Shown here in pieces: positions 25,703 to 34,783 of a DNA stretch of 64,000 nucleotides. The stretch is from Mycobacterium haemophilum DSM 44634 (GTDB lineage: Bacteria > Actinomycetota > Actinomycetes > Mycobacteriales > Mycobacteriaceae): positions 3,642,687 through 3,706,686 of the forward strand of contig NZ_CP011883.2 in assembly GCF_000340435.2 (NCBI RefSeq), in the 5' to 3' direction. The stretch's first letter is position 1; each line of letters starts with the position of its first letter. The notes beneath the pieces were generated by a model that saw only the letters and a list, made by a program, of their open reading frames with translations, was not told the DNA's origin and ran no database searches. Both the position numbers and the translations under genes were made by a program.

Positions 25703-26311
25703 ATGTCCAGCAATGCACTGATGGCAGCGCACGCCGAGCGCCAGATCGGACCAGCGCCGCGCAACCGCCGCCAGGAAGAAACCTTCCGCAAGGTGCTTGC
25801 CGCCGGCATGGAAACCTTGCGGGAAAAGTCGTATGCCGACCTGACCGTGCGCACGGTGGCGGCGCGCGCCAACGTGGCTCCGGCAACCGCTTACACGTAT
25901 TTCTCGTCGAAGAATCACCTGATCGCCGAGGTCTACCTCGACCTGGTCCAGCAGGTCCCCTACTTCACCGATGTCAACGACCCGTTACCCACCCGGGTGG
26001 ATCAGGCGTTGCGTCATCTGGCCCTGGTGGTCGCCGACGAACCTAAGGTCGCGGCCGCATGTACAACGGCGTTGCTCAGCGGCGGCGCCGACCCTGCGGT
26101 GCGTACCGCGCGCGACCGGATCGGCGCGGAGATCCACCGCCGCATCGTCGCTGCCATCGGACCCGGCGCTGAACGCGGCACGGTATCCGCGCTCGAAATG
26201 GCCTTTTACGGCGCACTCGTGCAGGCCGGCAGCGGGCAGTTCACCTATCACGAGATCGCTGACCGGTTGGCCGACGTGGCGAGCCTCATCCTGTCAGGCG
26301 GTCGCACATGA
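25703..26311 (+). CDS. TetR-family transcriptional regulator
   Basis: 202 aa, ATG 25703. The DNA-binding domain reads RRQEETFRKVLAAGMETLRE, then VRTVAARANVAPATAYTYFSSKNHLI, a standard TetR helix-turn-helix. The C-terminal domain is helical. The stop overlaps the cyp123 ATG by four bases, so the regulator leads the cyp123-SDR-cyp51-ferredoxin operon. It matches Rv0767c. It probably controls its own operon and perhaps the divergent aldA operon (inference). Ligand unknown. Confidence 0.88.
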   Translation: MSSNALMAAHAERQIGPAPRNRRQEETFRKVLAAGMETLREKSYADLTVRTVAARANVAPATAYTYFSSKNHLIAEVYLDLVQQVPYFTDVNDPLPTRVDQALRHLALVVADEPKVAAACTTALLSGGADPAVRTARDRIGAEIHRRIVAAIGPGAERGTVSALEMAFYGALVQAGSGQFTYHEIADRLADVASLILSGGRT

Positions 26312-27516
26312 CCGTGGGTGTTGGTGATCAGGAGCTGGTCCTCAATCCTTACGATTACGGCTTCCATGAGGATCCCTACCCGTATTACCGGCGGCTGCGC
26401 GACGAGGCCCCGCTGTACCGCAACGAGGAGTTGAAGTTCTGGGCGCTGTCGCGACACCACGACGTGCTGCGCGGCTTCCGTAACAGCACCGCACTGTCGA
26501 ATACCTATGGCGTGTCCCTAGATCCTTCCTCGCGCACCTCGGAGGCCTACCGGGTGATGTCGATCCTGGCCATGGATGATCCGCAACATTTGCGGTTACG
26601 CGCTTTGGTGTCTAAAGGCTTTACCCCTCGCCGGATCCGTGAGCTCGAGCCACAGATCCTCGAATTGGCCTGCACGCACTTGGATTCGGCGATGGAAAGC
26701 GAAACTTTCGACTTCGTAACCGAATTCGCGGGCAAACTACCGATGGACGTGATCTCGGAACTGATGGGTGTCCCCGAACCCGACCGGACTGGCATCCGCG
26801 AGCTGGCGGATCGTGTCCTACACCGTGAGGACGGGGTGGCCGATGTTCCGCTGTCGGCCATGCAGGCCTCGTCCCAGCTAATGGCTTACTACGTTGAGCT
26901 GATCACGAAATTCCGCAAGAATCCCGCCGACAATCTGACTTCGGCACTGCTGCAGGCCGAGATTGACGGCGACAAGCTCAGCGACGAACAAATCATGGCG
27001 TTCCTGTTCCTCATGGTGATCGCCGGCAATGAAACCACCACCAAGCTGCTGGCCAATGCCGTCTATTGGGGCGCACGCAACCCCGACCAGCTAGCTGGAG
27101 TATTCGCCGACGATTCTCGAATTCCGTTGTGGGTCGAGGAAACCCTACGCTACGACACATCCACCCAAATCTTGGCCCGCACCATCGTACAAGATCTGAG
27201 GATGTACGACACCACCCTCTCCGAGGGCGAGGTGTTGTTGCTGCTACCGGGCTCGGCCAATCGCGACGACAGGGTCTTCGCCGATCCCGACGAATACCGC
27301 ATTGGCCGTGAAATCGGCTCTAATCTAGTTAGTTTCGGTAGCGGCGCGCACTTCTGCCTAGGAGCGCACCTGGCTCGGATGGAAGCTCGGGTGGCGCTCG
27401 GCGAGCTGTTCAACCGGATCCGCAGCTACCAAGTGGACGAAGACAGCGCCGTGCGCGTGCACTCCAGCAATGTGCGCGGATTCACTCATCTGCCGATCAC
27501 CGTTGAGGCCCAGTAA
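26308..27516 (+). CDS. cyp123: Cytochrome P450, CYP123 type
   Basis: 402 aa. Motifs are AGNETTTKLL (I-helix), EETLRYD (ExxR) and the haem loop FGSGAHFCLGAHLA with the Cys ligand. It overlaps the TetR gene and is followed 17 bp later by an SDR and then cyp51, the arrangement of Rv0766c. The operon also encodes a [3Fe-4S] ferredoxin that could supply its electrons. Substrate unknown. Confidence 0.92.
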   Translation: MTVGVGDQELVLNPYDYGFHEDPYPYYRRLRDEAPLYRNEELKFWALSRHHDVLRGFRNSTALSNTYGVSLDPSSRTSEAYRVMSILAMDDPQHLRLRALVSKGFTPRRIRELEPQILELACTHLDSAMESETFDFVTEFAGKLPMDVISELMGVPEPDRTGIRELADRVLHREDGVADVPLSAMQASSQLMAYYVELITKFRKNPADNLTSALLQAEIDGDKLSDEQIMAFLFLMVIAGNETTTKLLANAVYWGARNPDQLAGVFADDSRIPLWVEETLRYDTSTQILARTIVQDLRMYDTTLSEGEVLLLLPGSANRDDRVFADPDEYRIGREIGSNLVSFGSGAHFCLGAHLARMEARVALGELFNRIRSYQVDEDSAVRVHSSNVRGFTHLPITVEAQ

Positions 27517-27533
27517 CTGTGGAGACCCAGTAA

Positions 27534-28364
27534 GTGCCCCGCTTTGAGCCTCATCCGACCCGCCGGCCAACAATCGTCGCCGGCGCATCTTCGGGCATCG
27601 GCGCGGCCACCGCCACCGAGCTCGCCGGCCGCGGCTTCCCGATCGCGCTGGGTGCTCGCCGGGTGGACAAACTCGCCAAACTGGTTGGTGAGATCCGCGC
27701 CGACGGCGGCGAAGCAGTAGCCTTCCCACTCGATATCACGGAACCCGAGTCGGTGAAATCGTTTGTAGCGCAAACGATCGACGCGCTCGGTGAGGTTGAA
27801 GTTCTGGTGTCAGCCGCCGGGGATATGTTCCCGGGGCGACTGCATGAAGTCAGCACCGACGCCTTCCTGGGGCAAGTTCAGATACATCTGGTCGGCGCCA
27901 ACCGGTTGGCCACCGCGGTGTTGCCGGACATGGTGGCACGCCGGCGGGGCGACGTCATCTTCGTCGGCTCCGATGTCGCGCTGGTGCCCCGCCCGCACGT
28001 GGGCGCCTATGGTGCGGCTAAGGCGGGCCTGGTTTCCATGGTGAAGAGCCTGCAGATGGAACTGGAAGGCACCGGGGTTCGCGCATCAATCGTGCATCCG
28101 GGCCCGACGCTGACCGGCATGGGTTGGCAGTTATCCGCCGAACAGGTCGGTCCCATGCTGCAGGACTGGGCGAAGTGGGGTCAGGCGCGGCACAGCTATT
28201 TCTTGCGTCCCAGCGACGTGGCGCGCGCGATCGCCTTTATCACCGAAACGCCACGCGGGTCTGTCGTGGTGAATATGGAAATCCAACCCGAGGCTCCGCT
28301 GGCAGAGGCACCCGCTAACCGGCGCGGGTTGGAGTTGGGCGAAGAGGGGATGCCGAACCGATGA
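27534..28364 (+). CDS. Short-chain dehydrogenase/reductase
   Basis: 276 aa, GTG start. The nucleotide loop is VAGASSGIGAATATEL and the catalytic YxxxK is in VGAYGAAKAG, with the Ser in VGSDVAL. The normal NAG/NNA motif is altered to SAAG. It ends in a four-base overlap with cyp51 (ATGA), so it is part of the sterol-demethylase operon and matches Rv0765c. A role in processing the P450 product or substrate is an inference from context. Confidence 0.88.
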   Translation: MPRFEPHPTRRPTIVAGASSGIGAATATELAGRGFPIALGARRVDKLAKLVGEIRADGGEAVAFPLDITEPESVKSFVAQTIDALGEVEVLVSAAGDMFPGRLHEVSTDAFLGQVQIHLVGANRLATAVLPDMVARRRGDVIFVGSDVALVPRPHVGAYGAAKAGLVSMVKSLQMELEGTGVRASIVHPGPTLTGMGWQLSAEQVGPMLQDWAKWGQARHSYFLRPSDVARAIAFITETPRGSVVVNMEIQPEAPLAEAPANRRGLELGEEGMPNR

Positions 28365-29731
28365 GTATTGTTGTCGTTCCACGAGTTTCCGGTGGTCAAG
28401 ACGAGCACGGCCATCTCGAAGAGTTCCGTACCGACCCGATCGGGCTCATGCAACGGGTCCGCGACGAATGCGGCGATGTCGGCACGTTCCAACTGGCTGG
28501 AAAACACGTCGTGTTGTTGTCGGGCGCGCAAGCCAACGAGTTCTTCTTTCGGTCCAGCGACGACGATCTGGACCAGGCCGAGGCGTACCCGTTTATGACG
28601 CCAATCTTCGGCAAGGGTGTGGTGTTCGACGCAAGCCCGGAGCGGCGCAAGGAGATGCTGCACAACGCAGCGCTGCGCGGCGAGCACATGAAGGGCCATG
28701 CCGTCACCATTGAGGACCAGGTCCGGCGGATGATCGCGGACTGGGGGGAGCACGGTGAGATCGATCTGCTCGATTTCTTCGCCGAGCTGACCATCTACAC
28801 TTCCTCAGCCTGCCTGATCGGCAAGAAGTTCCGCAATGAACTGGACGGCCGATTCGCCAAGCTCTATCACGAGCTAGAGCGTGGCACCGATCCGCTGGCC
28901 TACGTCGACCCCTATCTGCCAATCGAGAGTTTTCACCGTCGAGACCTTGCACGGACCGGTCTGGTGGCGCTGGTCCAGCGCATCATGAACAACCGAATCG
29001 CCCACCCCCCGACCGACAAGACCGGCAGGGACATGCTTGACGTGCTGATCACCATCACGGACGAAGAGGGCAATCCCCGGTTCTCGGCGGACGAGATCAC
29101 TGGCATGTTTATCTCAATGATGTTCGCCGGGCATCACACCAGCTCGGGGACAGCGTCCTGGACGCTGATCGAGTTAATGCGCCATCGCGATTCCTACGAC
29201 GCGGTGATCCAGGAGCTCGACGATCTCTACGCCGACGGTCAGTCGGTGAGTTTTCATGCGCTGCGCCAGATTCCACGGCTGGAGAACGTTCTCAAAGAGA
29301 CGTTGCGGCTGCATCCACCGTTGATCATTCTGATGCGGGTGGCCAAAGGCGAGTTCGAGGTGGCAGGCCATACGATCCACGAAGGCGATCTGGTGGCGGC
29401 CTCGCCAGCAGTCTCCAACCGAATCCCCGAAGACTTCCCGGACCCTGATGCCTTCGTGCCGGGGCGCTACGAAGAGCCGCGCCAGGAGGATTTGGTCAAC
29501 CGCTGGACATGGATTCCGTTCGGCGCCGGCCGGCATCGTTGCATCGGCGCGGCGTTCGCCACCATGCAGATCAAGGCGATCTTCTCGGTGCTGCTGCGTG
29601 AGTATGAGTTTGAGATGACACAGCCCTCGGAGAGCTACCGCAACGACCATTCCAAGATGGTGGTGCAGCTCACCCAGCCCGCCCGGGTGCGCTACCGCCG
29701 CCGGAAGGCGGGCAAGACGGCAGGACGATGA
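28361..29731 (+). CDS. cyp51: Lanosterol 14-alpha-demethylase (CYP51)
   Basis: 456 aa. Removes the 14-alpha-methyl group of sterols in three oxidative steps; soluble in mycobacteria. The I-helix AGHHTSSGTASW with His-Thr is the CYP51 signature, with KETLRLHPP (ExxR) and the haem loop FGAGRHRCIGAAFA. The B-C region (AEAYPFMTPIFGKGVVFDA) is also CYP51-like. It overlaps both the upstream SDR and the downstream ferredoxin by four bases. No sterol-synthesis genes are nearby, so host or other exogenous sterols may be the substrate (inference). Confidence 0.95.
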   Translation: MSIVVVPRVSGGQDEHGHLEEFRTDPIGLMQRVRDECGDVGTFQLAGKHVVLLSGAQANEFFFRSSDDDLDQAEAYPFMTPIFGKGVVFDASPERRKEMLHNAALRGEHMKGHAVTIEDQVRRMIADWGEHGEIDLLDFFAELTIYTSSACLIGKKFRNELDGRFAKLYHELERGTDPLAYVDPYLPIESFHRRDLARTGLVALVQRIMNNRIAHPPTDKTGRDMLDVLITITDEEGNPRFSADEITGMFISMMFAGHHTSSGTASWTLIELMRHRDSYDAVIQELDDLYADGQSVSFHALRQIPRLENVLKETLRLHPPLIILMRVAKGEFEVAGHTIHEGDLVAASPAVSNRIPEDFPDPDAFVPGRYEEPRQEDLVNRWTWIPFGAGRHRCIGAAFATMQIKAIFSVLLREYEFEMTQPSESYRNDHSKMVVQLTQPARVRYRRRKAGKTAGR

Positions 29732-29937
29732 TGAGTTATCGCGTGAAGGCAGACCTGGATCTGTGCCAGGGACACGCAATGTGCGAGCTGGAGGCGCCGG
29801 ACTACTTCCGGGTGCCTAAGCGCGGCAAAGTCGAGATTCTCGACGCCGAGCCGCCCGAGGAAGCGCGCGACGAGATCAAGCGGGCGGTGCGGGCCTGTCC
29901 CACTCAAGCGCTGTCTATCCGCGAGATAGGAGATTGA
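29728..29937 (+). CDS. [3Fe-4S] ferredoxin of the cyp51 operon
   Basis: 69 aa; the tandem ATGs at 29728 and 29731 make the exact start uncertain by one residue. Cys13, Cys19 and Cys57 (CQGHAMC, and the Cys of RACPTQAL) ligate one [3Fe-4S] cluster. His16 replaces the fourth Cys of ordinary 4Fe ferredoxins, as is usual for P450 electron donors. The start overlaps the cyp51 stop and the gene matches Rv0763c. Its role is electron transfer to CYP51 and perhaps CYP123. Confidence 0.93.
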   Translation: MMSYRVKADLDLCQGHAMCELEAPDYFRVPKRGKVEILDAEPPEEARDEIKRAVRACPTQALSIREIGD

Positions 29938-29939
29938 CC

Positions 29940-30494
29940 GTGGCAGGATTCCCCCGCGCAGAACTCGAAGATGTGGTGGAACGCTGGTTGGAAGTCAACC
30001 GGGAGGCGGAGCGACGAGGCGACTGGACGTTGCTCGCCGACTTTTACACCGATGACGCCACCTATGGCTGGAACACCGGGCCCAAAGAAGACGTGATGTG
30101 TGTCGGAATCGAGGAGATTCGCGATATCGCGCTGGGCCAGGAGATGGAAGGCCTGCAGGGCTGGCGGTACCCGTACCAGCGGGTCCTGATCGATGACAAG
30201 CAGGGCGAAGTGGTGGGCTTCTGGAAGCAGGTCGTCGGCCAACCTAACGGGGCGGGCGACCCCGAGTTCGAGGTGCACGGGATAGGCGGCAGCTGGTTCC
30301 GCTATGCCGGCGACGGAAAATGGAACTGGCAGCGCGACTTCTTCGACTTCGGGCAGGTATCGGCGCTCTACTTGACGTTGATCCAAGCTGGCAAGCTCTC
30401 CGCAAGCATGCAGAAGCGGATCCAACGCGGCATGTCCGGCGAGAAGGTGCCCGGCTACTATCCGCTGGGCAAGTCTCCGGTACCTCTCTGGTGA
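29940..30494 (+). CDS. SnoaL/NTF2-like protein
   Basis: 184 aa from GTG 29940; a TTG at 29934 overlapping the ferredoxin stop is the alternative. The compact alpha+beta cone fold is suggested by VERWLEVNREAERRGDWTLLADFYTDDATYGW and the later YPYQRVLIDDKQGEVVGFWKQV strands, typical of NTF2-like proteins. It is the last gene of the cyp51 operon, matching Rv0762c. Members of this fold act as isomerases, hydrolases or binding proteins; no catalytic residues can be assigned. Sterol-related function is only context-based. Confidence 0.8.
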   Translation: MAGFPRAELEDVVERWLEVNREAERRGDWTLLADFYTDDATYGWNTGPKEDVMCVGIEEIRDIALGQEMEGLQGWRYPYQRVLIDDKQGEVVGFWKQVVGQPNGAGDPEFEVHGIGGSWFRYAGDGKWNWQRDFFDFGQVSALYLTLIQAGKLSASMQKRIQRGMSGEKVPGYYPLGKSPVPLW

Positions 30495-30588
30495 CATGTG
30501 ACAGCTACCGGTGGCGCTGTCCACATGCTGACCTACACTCAGCCCATCGGTCGTTGCGGCGGATACCAACGATGAAAGCAGGTTCACG

Positions 30589-31716
30589 GTGAAGACCAAG
30601 GGCGCACTGATCTGGGAGTTCAACCAGCCGTGGTCTGTCGAAGAGATCGAGATCGGTGACCCGGTTAAGGATGAGGTCAAGATCCAGATGGAAGCGGCGG
30701 GCATGTGCCACTCCGACCATCATCTGGTTACCGGCGGCATCCCGATGGCGGGCTTCCCGGTGCTCGGCGGGCACGAGGGTGCCGGCGTCGTCACCGAGGT
30801 TGGTCCCGGTGTGGAAGATATCGCCCCAGGCGACCACGTGGTCTTGTCCTTCATCCCGTCCTGCGGAAGGTGTCCGTCGTGTCAAGCCGGTCTGCGTAAT
30901 CTGTGCGACCTGGGCGCCGGGTTGCTGGGCGGCACATCGGTGAGCGACGGCACGTTCCGGATCCAGGCCCGCGGCCAGAACGTCTACCCGATGACGCTGC
31001 TGGGGACGTTCTCGCCGTACATGGTGGTGCACCGCAGCTCGGTGGTGAAGATCGACCCGTCGATCCCGTTCGAGGTCGCCTGCCTGGTCGGCTGCGGCAT
31101 CACCACCGGCTACGGCTCGGCCGTCCGCACCGCCGACATCCGGCCAGGTGAAGACGTCGCCATCGTTGGCGTCGGCGGAGTCGGCATGGCGGCACTGCAG
31201 GGCGCGGTCAGCGCCGGCGCGCGCTACATCTTCGCGATCGACCCGGTGGAGTGGAAACGCGATCAGGCCCTGAAATTCGGCGCCACCCATGTCTACCCGG
31301 ACATCAACGCCGCGCTGATGGGCGTTGCCGAAGTCACCTACGGGCTGATGGCCAAAAAAGTGGTGATTACCGTCGGCGAACTCAAGGGCACCGACATCGA
31401 CAGCTATCTATCCCTCACGGCCAAGAGCGGCACCTGCGTGCTGACCGCTATCGGCAGCCTGATGGACACTCAGGTAAACCTGAACCTCGCGATGTTAACC
31501 CTGCTGCAGAAGAACCTGCAGGGCACCATCTTCGGCGGCGGCAATCCGCAGTACGACATCCCACAGCTGCTGGGGATGTACAAGGTCGGCAAGCTCAACC
31601 TGGACGACATGGTCACCCGCCAATACCGGCTCGAGCAGATTAACGATGGGTACCAGGACATGCTGGACGGCAAGAACATTCGCGGCGTCATCCGTTACAC
31701 AGACGCCGACCGGTAG
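30589..31716 (+). CDS. adhB: Zinc-dependent alcohol dehydrogenase
   Basis: 375 aa, GTG start, the same length as mycobacterial AdhB. Catalytic zinc ligands are in AAGMCHSDHHLV and GGHEGAG, and the structural zinc site is CGRCPSCQAGLRNLC. The NAD fold has VGVGGVGMAALQGA. It follows the cyp51 operon after about 95 bp and matches Rv0761c. It oxidises alcohols to aldehydes in the cytoplasm; the natural substrate is unknown. A mycothiol-dependent formaldehyde role is less likely given the AdhB-type sequence. Confidence 0.92.
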   Translation: MKTKGALIWEFNQPWSVEEIEIGDPVKDEVKIQMEAAGMCHSDHHLVTGGIPMAGFPVLGGHEGAGVVTEVGPGVEDIAPGDHVVLSFIPSCGRCPSCQAGLRNLCDLGAGLLGGTSVSDGTFRIQARGQNVYPMTLLGTFSPYMVVHRSSVVKIDPSIPFEVACLVGCGITTGYGSAVRTADIRPGEDVAIVGVGGVGMAALQGAVSAGARYIFAIDPVEWKRDQALKFGATHVYPDINAALMGVAEVTYGLMAKKVVITVGELKGTDIDSYLSLTAKSGTCVLTAIGSLMDTQVNLNLAMLTLLQKNLQGTIFGGGNPQYDIPQLLGMYKVGKLNLDDMVTRQYRLEQINDGYQDMLDGKNIRGVIRYTDADR

Positions 31717-31733
31717 CCGACCCTAGGTTGCCG

Positions 31734-32804
31734 GTGACCGGCGGCTTTCCGCATCTGTTGGCGCCGGGACGAATCGGCGCCATGACGGTGCGCAACCGGG
31801 TCGTCATGTCGCCAATGGAGACCAGGTACGGCACGCCAGACGGGCTGCCCTCGGAGCGCAGCCGTGACTATTTCGCCGCCCGAGCGAAGGGTGGAGTCGG
31901 TCTGATCACGTTGGGCGCCACTGGAGTCGACCATCATCACCCGGAGACTCCCGGTGGGCTGCAGCTATCCACTGACGCCGCAGTTGATGCCCATCAGACG
32001 CTGACGGAGGTGGTGCATGAGCAGAGCGCCAAGATCCAGCCTCAGCTCGTGCACGCCGGGCCCGACGGCTTGGGACCAGAGATATTCGGTGTCACGTCGT
32101 TGGGGCCGTCGGTGATTCCTTCCTATCTGACTGGGCGACCGTCGGCCGAGATCAGCAAACAACAGCTCCATCAAGTATTCGACTTGTTCAAAGTCGCGGC
32201 GCGACGGGCCGCCGAGGCCGGATATGACGGTGTCGAGCCGCACGCGGCCCACGGGTACATGTTGCCGGGTTATTTCCTTGCCCCGCAACGTAATCGGAGT
32301 ACCGACGATTACCTGGGCGACTCGGCGCGGGGTCGGGTGCGCGTGGTGCTGGAGGCAGTGGCGGCGATTCGGTCCGAGATCGGCGACGGCCTGCCGATAA
32401 CGCTGCGTATCTCCGGGTACGAACGGGTCGCCGGCGGGCGACCGATATATGAAGCCGCGCAGATGGCAACTGAACTCGCCGCCGCAGGCGTAGACGCGTT
32501 CCATGTCAGCGGGGGTGTGATCGATCGGCTCGTCACCGGAATGGTCAATGGCGCCGACGACGGCGACGCGGTCAACGTCGGCGCCGCGGCCGCGGTGAAC
32601 ACCACCCCGTCCGGTGGAGCCGCCCGGGAACTGGCCGCCGACAGCGTCGTGCTGGCCGGAACGCTCGAGCCCGACACCGCCCTATTCGACGACGTAGTTG
32701 CCGCTATGGCCGGCGTCGACGTGTACGCCGCCGGCGATTGCAGCGGCGTGGGCCTTTTTCGCAAAGCAACCGAAGACGGCGCGCGTGCCGCCTGTGCCAT
32801 TTGA
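31734..32804 (+). CDS. Internally deleted flavin oxidoreductase (OYE/2,4-dienoyl-CoA reductase type)
   Basis: About 356 aa against roughly 650 for the family. Residues 1 to about 265 are the FMN TIM barrel of Old-Yellow-Enzyme/FadH proteins (APGRIGAMTVRNRVVMSPME, VEPHAAHGYML and onward, DDYLGDSARGR). It then passes without a frameshift into the last 60 residues of the FAD/NAD domain (AADSVVLAGTLEPDTALFDD, YAAGDCSGVGLFRKATEDGARAA). The end of the barrel, the Fe-S cluster Cys cluster and most of the FAD/NAD domain are missing. The frame is open, so a shortened protein could be made, but electron transfer from NAD(P)H should be lost. TTG 31728 and ATG 31782 are other possible starts. I do not recall an equivalent at this position in M. 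tuberculosis. Confidence 0.75.
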   Translation: MTGGFPHLLAPGRIGAMTVRNRVVMSPMETRYGTPDGLPSERSRDYFAARAKGGVGLITLGATGVDHHHPETPGGLQLSTDAAVDAHQTLTEVVHEQSAKIQPQLVHAGPDGLGPEIFGVTSLGPSVIPSYLTGRPSAEISKQQLHQVFDLFKVAARRAAEAGYDGVEPHAAHGYMLPGYFLAPQRNRSTDDYLGDSARGRVRVVLEAVAAIRSEIGDGLPITLRISGYERVAGGRPIYEAAQMATELAAAGVDAFHVSGGVIDRLVTGMVNGADDGDAVNVGAAAAVNTTPSGGAARELAADSVVLAGTLEPDTALFDDVVAAMAGVDVYAAGDCSGVGLFRKATEDGARAACAI

Positions 32805-32824
32805 TTACCAAAGGAGATTCAGCC

Positions 32825-33244
32825 ATGACCCCAGCAGTCCAATCCCCGGCACTGACCGCGTCGCAGTCGTCGTGGCGCTGCGTACAAGCCCACGACCGCG
32901 CGGGCTGGCTGGCCCTGATGGCCGACGACGTCGTCGTCGAGGACCCGATCGGCAAGTCCGTTACCAACCCGGACGGCACCGGCGTCCGCGGCAAGGAAGC
33001 CGTCGGCGCCTTCTACGACACCAACATAGCGGCCAATCAGTTGACGATCACGTGCGAAGAGACGTTCCCCTCCAGCTCGCCCACCGAGATCGCCCATATC
33101 CTGGTGCTACACAGCAAGTTTGAGGGAGGATTCACCAGCACCGTTCGCGGGGTGTTCACCTACCGAGTCAACGACGCCGGGCTCATCACCAACATGCGTG
33201 GGTACTGGAATCTTGACGCCATGACTTTCGGTAAGGAAGAGTGA
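32825..33244 (+). CDS. Ketosteroid-isomerase-like (SnoaL/NTF2 fold) protein
   Basis: 139 aa, ATG 32825 with a good ribosome-binding site (AAAGGAG). Matches Rv0760c in length and context, a protein I recall as having a KSI-like fold that binds steroids. SSWRCVQAHDRAGWLALMADDVVVEDPIG includes the Asp pair at the pocket entrance, and the beta-sheet continues to GVFTYRVNDAGLITNMRGYW. It closes a row of redox and sterol-related genes. Catalytic isomerisation is not proven for the family member; binding or hydrolytic roles remain possible. Confidence 0.85.
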   Translation: MTPAVQSPALTASQSSWRCVQAHDRAGWLALMADDVVVEDPIGKSVTNPDGTGVRGKEAVGAFYDTNIAANQLTITCEETFPSSSPTEIAHILVLHSKFEGGFTSTVRGVFTYRVNDAGLITNMRGYWNLDAMTFGKEE

Positions 33245-33346
33245 GCCACAGGCCGCTGCTAACCGTTCTGGAATCACTTGTGTCACTTTTGTTTCAGTAG
33301 TTTCTGCGGACCATTTTCTGTCGGTGCTCTCCGATAGCTTGGCGGT

Positions 33347-34738
33347 ATGGCTTCGAGTGCGGTTGTTGATCGGGAGGCGATCACGGCGGCGTTTGATGCA
33401 TTGGATGCTGCCGTCGATGGTGTGGTCGCGCTGGATTTTGATGCGCTGTGCGCCCGGGAGTGGTTGGTGTTGTTGGAGCGCTGTGAGCGGGTGCGCCGCA
33501 GGATACCTGCCGTCGAACACCCGATGATCAATCAGCTTGCCCGCCAAGCGACCCCCGAAGAGTTGGGCGGCACGCTTTCGCATGCGATTGCTGAGTGGAC
33601 GCTGATCAGCCGCGCCGAGGCCGCCAAGCGTATCCGGGAGGCCGCCGATCTGGGGCCGCGTCGGGGCTTGACCGGTGAACCGTTGCCACCCGTCTTGGCC
33701 GCGACCGCCGCAGCACAACGCGCCGGGAAGCTCGGCGCCGGTCAGGTGGCGGTGATTCGGAAGTTCTGCCACGGGTTGCCCGGCTGGGTCGATACGGCAA
33801 CCCGCGAACACGCCGAAGCGCATCTTGCGAAACTGGGCTCCCAGTTTCGGCCCGAACAATTGGCCGGGCTGGCCGATCGGCTCGCCGACTGCCTCAATCC
33901 CGACGGCACCTACAGCGACACCGACCGCGGCCGGCGGCGCGGCTTAACCTTAGGCAACCAGCAGACCGACGGCATGACGGCGCTGCACGGCTGGCTGACC
34001 CCCGAGGCCCGCGCCACGCTGGAGGCTGTGCTGGCCAAACTGGCCGCGCCCGGCATGTGTAACCCCACCGATGACACCCCGTGTGTGGACGGCGCGCCCA
34101 GCCAAGACGCGATCGAGCGGGATACCCGCAGCCCCGCCCAACGCAACCACGACGCGCTCACTGCCGCGCTACGCGCCCTGCTGGCGTCGGGAAAACTGGG
34201 CCAGCACAATGGGCTACCGGCCTCCATCATCGTGTCCACCACCCTGGCCGAGCTCGAGGCCGCCGCCGGCAAAGGCCTCACCGGCGGCGGCACCCTATTG
34301 CCCATGAGTGATGTCATCCGCCTAGCCCGCCACGCCCGGCACTATCTGGCGATTTTCGACAAAGGCAAGGCGCTGGCGCTCTACCACACCAAGCGACTCG
34401 CCTCACCCGCACAGCGAATCGTCTTGTACGCCAAGGACCGTGGCTGCTCCGCGCCCGGATGCACAGTGCCCGGCTACTACTGCGAAGTGCATCACACCAT
34501 CCCCTACGCCACCTGCCGCAGCACCGACATCAACAACCTCACCTTCGGCTGCGGCCCCCAACACCGCCTCCTGCAACCCGGCGGCTGGACCACCCGCAAA
34601 AACACCCACGGCACCACCGAGTGGATACCGCCCCCGCACCTGGACCGGGGCCAACCGAGAATCAACACCTATTGGCACCCCGAGAAACTGCTCGACAGCG
34701 GGGACGATGACGAGGACGACAGTCCAGGTGCGGTGTAA
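33347..34738 (+). CDS. REP13E12-type DUF222/HNH endonuclease-like protein
   Basis: 463 aa, ATG 33347. The DUF222 region spans roughly residues 40-330 (SHAIAEWTLISRAEAAKRIREAADLG and onward). The C-terminal HNH nuclease motif is CSAPGCTVPGYYCEVHHTIP, then TDINNLTFGCGPQHRLL. Mycobacteria carry several copies of this family as dispersed REP13E12 repeats, some serving as phage attachment sites. I recall no copy between Rv0760c and Rv0759c in M. tuberculosis, so this is probably an insertion. The open frame appears complete. A nuclease activity is predicted, not shown. Confidence 0.88.
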   Translation: MASSAVVDREAITAAFDALDAAVDGVVALDFDALCAREWLVLLERCERVRRRIPAVEHPMINQLARQATPEELGGTLSHAIAEWTLISRAEAAKRIREAADLGPRRGLTGEPLPPVLAATAAAQRAGKLGAGQVAVIRKFCHGLPGWVDTATREHAEAHLAKLGSQFRPEQLAGLADRLADCLNPDGTYSDTDRGRRRGLTLGNQQTDGMTALHGWLTPEARATLEAVLAKLAAPGMCNPTDDTPCVDGAPSQDAIERDTRSPAQRNHDALTAALRALLASGKLGQHNGLPASIIVSTTLAELEAAAGKGLTGGGTLLPMSDVIRLARHARHYLAIFDKGKALALYHTKRLASPAQRIVLYAKDRGCSAPGCTVPGYYCEVHHTIPYATCRSTDINNLTFGCGPQHRLLQPGGWTTRKNTHGTTEWIPPPHLDRGQPRINTYWHPEKLLDSGDDDEDDSPGAV

Positions 34739-34783
34739 CCACTGTGTGCATCTGACGCCCTGGGTCGTACATATGCTGGGGCC

